From Simmondsia chinensis (taxonomy: Eukaryota > Streptophyta > Magnoliopsida > Caryophyllales > Simmondsiaceae), in contig JAGTTD010000020.1 in NCBI GenBank assembly GCA_018398585.1, forward strand, positions 24,462,350 through 24,526,349: a DNA stretch of 64,000 nt, in the 5' to 3' direction. Every line of letters starts with the position of its first letter. Within the stretch, counting starts at the first letter, position 1. The position numbers and the translations under genes were made by a program. Below the pieces are notes generated by a model that was not told the origin of the DNA, did not search any database, and worked only from the letters and a program-made list of their open reading frames with translations. Below are positions 59,562 through 64,000 of this stretch, piece by piece.

Positions 59562-60689
59562 TTTTACTAATACTAGAATTGTTGAGCGCAAATATTCAGA
59601 CGAAATTGAAGAAAAGGCGTCAAACTAGTGACTGAAAAGCCTAGCGTAAAATCTCGTACGGAACGAACAAAACCATTCGCAATAGGTTCCCAGATGACTG
59701 AACAAAACGCTCAAACAAAACTAACAAAATGGCGCCCAATCAACACCACAATGGCATAGCACAAAAGTCCGAGAAACGAACAAGTAATGCTTCACTGGTC
59801 GAGCATAAAAACTCGTACGAAATGGACTATAGGGTGCTCGACCATTGCCCAAAGGATCGAGCATAAGAACTTGGATGAAACAAACAAAACGACCCTCAAC
59901 CTACACTCGAGTGGTCGAGTGCAAAAAGTTGGATGAAACTAAAGAAGCATCACCCAATTGGTGCTCTAATGGCTGAGCAGAGAAACTCGGACGAAATAGA
60001 TCCAAGCTGTGAGGAAATAATTCACCGCAAAAACTTGGACAAAATGGATGAAACGACGCCCAACTAGTACCTGAATGGATGAGTATAAAAACTCGGACAA
60101 AATGGACGAAATAACACCCAACCGGTGCATGAACAGCTCAGCAGAAACACTCGAGCGAAGCGCAGGAAACAGCTTCCAGCCAATGCAAGAAAACAAGGTT
60201 TATCTAGTTCCCAAATAGACGAGGGAAAAAAAATTGGACAAAACGGACGAAACATCTCCCATAACTGAGGCATGAATAGCCAAGCGTAACAACCAAGACG
60301 AAACGATGCCTAGCCAATGTCTAAATTTTCCCTTACATTCACGGATGGGCTTCAACTTAGGCGACCCTCCAGAACCACCCCCACCAAGCACATTGCAAGA
60401 AACTCCGACGTCTTAGATTTTAAGTTGCATTCCCAAAGTAACTAACTTTAGTACAAAACTAATATTTACAAACATTCAACTCCAAAAAATTGTATTGCAT
60501 CAATCTTTCACGGTTTTGTTAACTATAAAATGTATAATAACCAAATATAAGAGAAGCTCAAGAAGAACTTTATTGTCCACCAATTTAATTTTGAAGCAAC
60601 ATCCAAAAATAGATAAATCCAATCAACTCAATTTTATAGAGATTAATAATCAGTTCAAATAAATTTACCATGGTCTGCATCACAGACAG

Positions 60690-60835
60690 AAGCTCCTCAC
60701 TGAGACGAGCTTCCTTCTCAACAGCCTCAGCTCTAAGATGCGCTTTCCTCTCTTCTACCTCAGCTCTAAGTTGGGCAAAAATGGTGGCCTCTCATTCAGT
60801 TATGCGTCACTCTATTTCCTCCTAAGATACATGGA
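60690..60835 (-). pseudogene. Coiled-coil fragment, possibly from a CACTA transposase
   Basis: On the minus strand one frame reads ATIFAQLRAEVEERKAH and EAVEKEARLSEELLSVM, a charged heptad pattern, preceded by EEIE-RITE segments with two TGA stops that look like decayed CGA codons. Such tails occur at the C-terminus of plant CACTA (Ptta/En/Spm) proteins. The fragment is short and could come from another coiled-coil gene. Confidence 0.3.
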
Positions 60836-61384
60836 TTGTTAGGAGGCCCTTGGTCAATCACATATGTACAGCCTCTTAATAAAAAATACCCTATCTAAAA
60901 CATAGCACACCGTCTGAGAAATTGTCAAGAACAACAATAACAATTTAAATCTTATCCCCGTAAGATATAACAACTTCAAATATCAAAATATGTCATCACA
61001 CTCTATTATTAGCTATCTTTTTGTTAGCTAGCTATCCTCTTTTATGTGACTACATCCCATCAGCTCTCCACTTTTCACATGTGCAACTTTCTTCTGTATA
61101 GGATGACACATGGTTGCCCAATATTCACAAGCATAAAGCAAATCCAGTCTAATCACACATCCATAACATCAGCAGTACTTCAAGGTATGTAGTCTTAACT
61201 ATAAAAGCATGTCAGGTACAATCAAACACCTATAAAATGAGCATACCAAAACCCCAGTTATATCTGAGATACCTTGTGAGAAAACTATCGGAAAGAAAGA
61301 CTTCTTACAGTAAGAGGGGAGCGAGATAAGTATTTTAGTCTTGAGTTGCAAAAAGCACCTATAATGCTAATATATGATGCTCAA

Positions 61385-61490
61385 ATATGACCTAAAGGTT
61401 TTGTCTCCTAATCCTCAAGTTGGAGGCCTTGGGGTCAAAGCCCATCACCCCTCCCCGAGTATTGGTTTACTCGTTACCAATATGAAAAAA
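61385..61490 (+). mobile_element. Possible tRNA-derived SINE remnant
   Basis: The segment gacctaaaggttttgtctcc ... ccttggggtcaaagcccatc resembles a decayed A/B-box tRNA head, followed by a short body and an A-rich end (aaaaaaaaataatgc). No convincing target duplication. Confidence 0.3.
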
Positions 61491-62067
61491 AAATAATGCT
61501 TAAGAATGCATGTGGCGTTCCAAACGTTAAATCTGCCAATTGCCACAAAGCTTAGTTCTCGAAATAGATCTCACACCATCACAATAGACCATCTTCTGCC
61601 TCAAAGCCATAAAAATCCAGCAAGTAAAATAACTCTCAGTTGAAAGAGTTGTTTCTGTTTGTTTTTTTCTTTTTATATCAAGATAGTTGAAAGTTTATAT
61701 GATAACTTTAGAATGAATTACCCTAAACTCCATGCTTCAGGGTCAACACCACGAGGGCAACTCGCTAGCTTAACTTCATTCATAGCATTCCCATTATAGT
61801 GTTCACTTTCGAGGCTACATCTCCAGTCCTAGTAACTGAAACGTAGTCGAATGCCATGCAACAAATTAAAATAATTAGTTACAAATGATAGAAGGATGAT
61901 GCACCCATAATATCTAAATTCTGAGATAATAATATCAAAGTTTTTCTTATAATCAAAAACTTCAACAAAGACAGAATTAAAAGTCACTAAAAACTTACTC
62001 AAAGCCAACACCAACTTACTCAAAATCATAACACAATTACTGATATCACCCACTTACTAAATTACTA

Positions 62068-62134
62068 CCAAAGAGGGCACTAACACACCGTCACAGGATG
62101 CCATTAGAACTCCGAAGTTAAGCGTGCTTGGGCA
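62068..62134 (+). mobile_element. 5S-type SINE head fragment (3' truncated)
   Basis: Starts ccaaagagggcactaacac like the other copies and matches through gaagttaagcgtgcttgggc, then breaks off at about 62134 into unrelated sequence. The 3' domain and tail are missing, which suggests deletion or recombination rather than ordinary 5' truncation. Confidence 0.75.
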
Positions 62135-63235
62135 ACATGTGGATGCTACTCATAGGTTTCCCCTAGATGATTTCCCTGCTTTTATTGATTGTTTTTTAAC
62201 TTTTGAGGTTTCTATTGCGTGGCCTCTCACTTCATTTTGTGCCAGAAACATTGGCCTTGAGGCATCTTAAGTTTTAGGGTGTTGTGGGTGTCTGCATTAA
62301 CTGTTATGAAGATAGAAGGGAAACAATATTTGAATGGATAAATTGATTTTTAGTTCTCTTTTTCTGAGGAAGTAGTTTCTTTTTTATATTTTGGACGCTG
62401 TTTTAGAACTAAGTAATGTAACCAATTAACGTGTTTCCATATCCATGAGGGAAAAAAGGGTGACAATGGTGCTCACCTTTTGCTTGGTTCGAATAACTTT
62501 GATCACTAATAAAATGTATATAAGCTAATATTTAATATTGATATAATAAAACTTAGAGATTATGCCACAATGCGTTTTGATGCAGCATGTAGTAACTAGG
62601 ATGCATCAAAGAAAATTATAAGTTACAAGTTCTGATGCTACTCAAACAGATTATTTTCTTTTTGCTTTCTGAGATGAAGTTGGTTTTATGGGTACATATG
62701 ATAGGGTAGGGTAATGATATGGCATGTCACTGAACTTCCAATTTCTTTGTTAATATTTTTTATTTGTTGGATAGATCATTGTTGTTTAACTGTTGCTAAT
62801 TGGGTAACTAGTTCCAATACTTATACGATAAGAATATGGGGGTTTCTTTTGGATTTGTTTGAAGAATTTAAGTTACAGGAAAATTGGAACATAAAATAAA
62901 TGAACTACAAAATTACTCTATAACATACCAACTATTTATGTCTTTCACATTGGCAGGGGAATTATAAGGTTCTATCTAAGAGGGACAACAAAAAAAGAAA
63001 GCATAGTGGGTGAGTTTTGCACTTATCTATCTAAAAGGAAGCTAGGGACTTACTACTACCAAGCCAACCAAGAAAAACTCAACCAACCATGTATTAACAA
63101 TATTTGAAGTGGACAGAATCCCAAGTAGAAGTGGAAGACCTTAAATGGACATGGAAACATCTAATGAAACTTGTGTGTGTTGTGTGTCTCTTGAATTGTT
63201 TTTGTTTTTATAGTCGATGTGTGTGTGTGTTGTGT

Positions 63236-63760
63236 TGTCACGATCCTTGACCGTAACCTTGTACTGAACAACCCATTTTTGCTTTTATTATTTTATATCG
63301 ATTATGTAATGTAAAATTGTAAAATTAGTTAAGTTTAAATTAGTTTAAATTTGAATTTAGGGTTAGGAGGGAACCGGTTGAGAGGGAAAAGAAGGAGGCA
63401 AGGATTAGTTGAAAATTGTAATGATATTTAGCATTAATTAAAATGTGGGCTAAGATCATAGGGTCTACGCTAGGTACCCTCTCCCTCCAAATTGTCTATT
63501 TAAACTCATGCAAGTCTTGCATTTTGATCATCAATTAATCAAAAACCAAAATTTGAATCCTCTCTTTCCCTCTTTTCTTGCTCTTACCGATTCCCCCTCT
63601 CCCCTTTCTACTTCTAATTACTACTCTTCTTCTAACTCTCCTCTAATCTTCTCTACTTCTTCTCTAACTCCCTTCTTAATTTCTCTACTTCTACTCTCTT
63701 TCTCTCTCTCGTTCTCTCGTTCTCAAAATCTATCCAAGTCACGGGCTTAGGTTCGTGACA
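63236..63760 (+). mobile_element. 5' LTR of a second RRM-bearing retroelement
   Basis: Starts TGTCACGATCC and ends CTTAGGTTCGTGACA, 525 bp; outermost nine bases inverted (TGTCACGA.../...TCGTGACA). It is followed by aag and the Met-tRNA primer site TGGTATCAGAGCC (63764-63776), then sequence nearly identical to that after the primer site at 52254. It shares gaacaacccatttttg with the inverted LTR at 53390-53957. The element continues past the window end. Confidence 0.9.
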
Positions 63761-63936
63761 AAGTGGTATCAGAGCCATCTTTCGATCGGAGGCTCAAACT
63801 ATCCATTTCATTTTCGTCTTACCAAAAAAAAAAAAAAAAGGAAAAAAAAAATACGAATTAAAAAAATAAAAGAAAATAAAAAAAATTTCGCTGTGTTCTT
63901 CTGAATCAAAAAAAAATAGAGAGAGAGAACGTTATC

Positions 63937-64000
63937 ATGGCCGCAAGAATGGATTGGGAATCTACACTTGTTGTTAAGATTTCAAATCTTTTCTATCCTA
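63937..64000 (+). CDS. Second copy of the PTB-like RRM frame (partial)
   Basis: ATG at 63937 opens MAARMDWESTLVVKISNLFY, matching the N-terminus of the RRM protein at 52434 with few substitutions. It lies 173 nt after its primer site compared with 180 nt in the first copy. The window ends inside RNP2, so the frame beyond is unknown. Confidence 0.75.
   Translation, partial: MAARMDWESTLVVKISNLFYP

Larger units (their letters stand above)
57958..60335 (+). repeat. Degenerate 58-bp tandem repeat array
   Basis: Units of 58 bp (measured between cgcaaaaacttggac, tataaaaactcggac and the next copy, about 60025-60140) recur with the pattern gcaaaaactcggacgaaa - ggacgaaatgacgcccaac - tggtgcctgaatggtcgag. 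About 25 diverged units exist, interrupted by the foldback element 58625-59561. The period is not a multiple of three, so the reading frames on the minus strand are not genes. Confidence 0.8.
60836..63235. other. Intergenic region before the second RRM retroelement
   Basis: AT-rich, no host gene recognised. A possible tRNA-derived SINE remnant lies at about 61385-61490 and a 5S-SINE head fragment at 62068-62134. A GT-rich tract (about 63170-63235) abuts the LTR start at 63236. Confidence 0.45.

Noticed and set aside
57958..60391. Minus-strand frames of 60-80 codons in the 58-bp array
   Set aside because: The repeat period is not a multiple of three and the frames start and stop with unit divergence, so they are not conserved proteins.

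Overview
The window is nuclear DNA of a flowering plant, almost certainly a eudicot. It is AT-rich, its genes have introns with GT-AG borders, the four clear host genes belong to land-plant families, and the space between them is packed with plant transposons (copia and gypsy LTR elements, hAT, foldback MITEs, SINEs). I cannot name the species.

Host genes in order: (1) a Dof zinc-finger transcription factor of the TMO6/DOF2.1 type on + (13092-15124, 3 exons), whose start codon lies inside an (ATGGAT)6 microsatellite; (2) an ICR/RIP-type coiled-coil ROP effector on - (21158-25669, 3 coding exons, the first only 20 nt); (3) a TET3/TET4-type tetraspanin on + (29923-39157, 2 exons split by an 8.4 kb intron full of transposons); (4) a LATERAL ORGAN BOUNDARIES domain gene of the LBD1/LBD11 type on + (54188-56616, 2 exons). 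From memory, Arabidopsis keeps TMO6-ICR3-TET4 adjacent on chromosome 5, DOF2.1-LBD11 adjacent on chromosome 2 and TET3-DOF6 adjacent on chromosome 3, so this looks like an old conserved block. The Dof, LBD and ROP-effector families all act in development, and the first two include vascular regulators. There is also weak evidence for a 5' exon on - near 1.1 kb.

Mobile DNA by region. 1.9-6.8 kb: a probable solo LTR with a 41-bp internal tandem array, split by a 3.1 kb hAT element with an 8-bp target duplication and a broken transposase. 25.1-25.4, 28.1, 40.4, 59.1 and 62.1 kb: members of a SINE family with a 5S-rRNA-derived head and an Au-like 3' domain; three copies have clear target duplications. 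31.7-38.6 kb (tetraspanin intron): a foldback MITE, a deleted Ty3/gypsy element with both LTRs, a hAT MITE inside it, a near-perfect hairpin and an LTR with a primer binding site. 43.4-49.5 kb: a full-length, fairly young but frame-broken Ty1/copia element with a perfect ATATC target duplication. 58.0-60.3 kb: a 58-bp tandem array invaded by a foldback MITE that is itself invaded by a 5S-SINE.

Most unusual: at 51.7-54.0 kb lies a short LTR retroelement whose main reading frame is an RNA-recognition motif closely resembling plant polypyrimidine-tract-binding proteins. A second copy of the same family starts at 63.2 kb with the same LTR end, primer binding site and RRM reading frame and runs off the window. 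The first copy ends in an inverted LTR, is flanked by a 50-bp direct repeat, and sits about 40 bp upstream of the LBD gene's TATA box.
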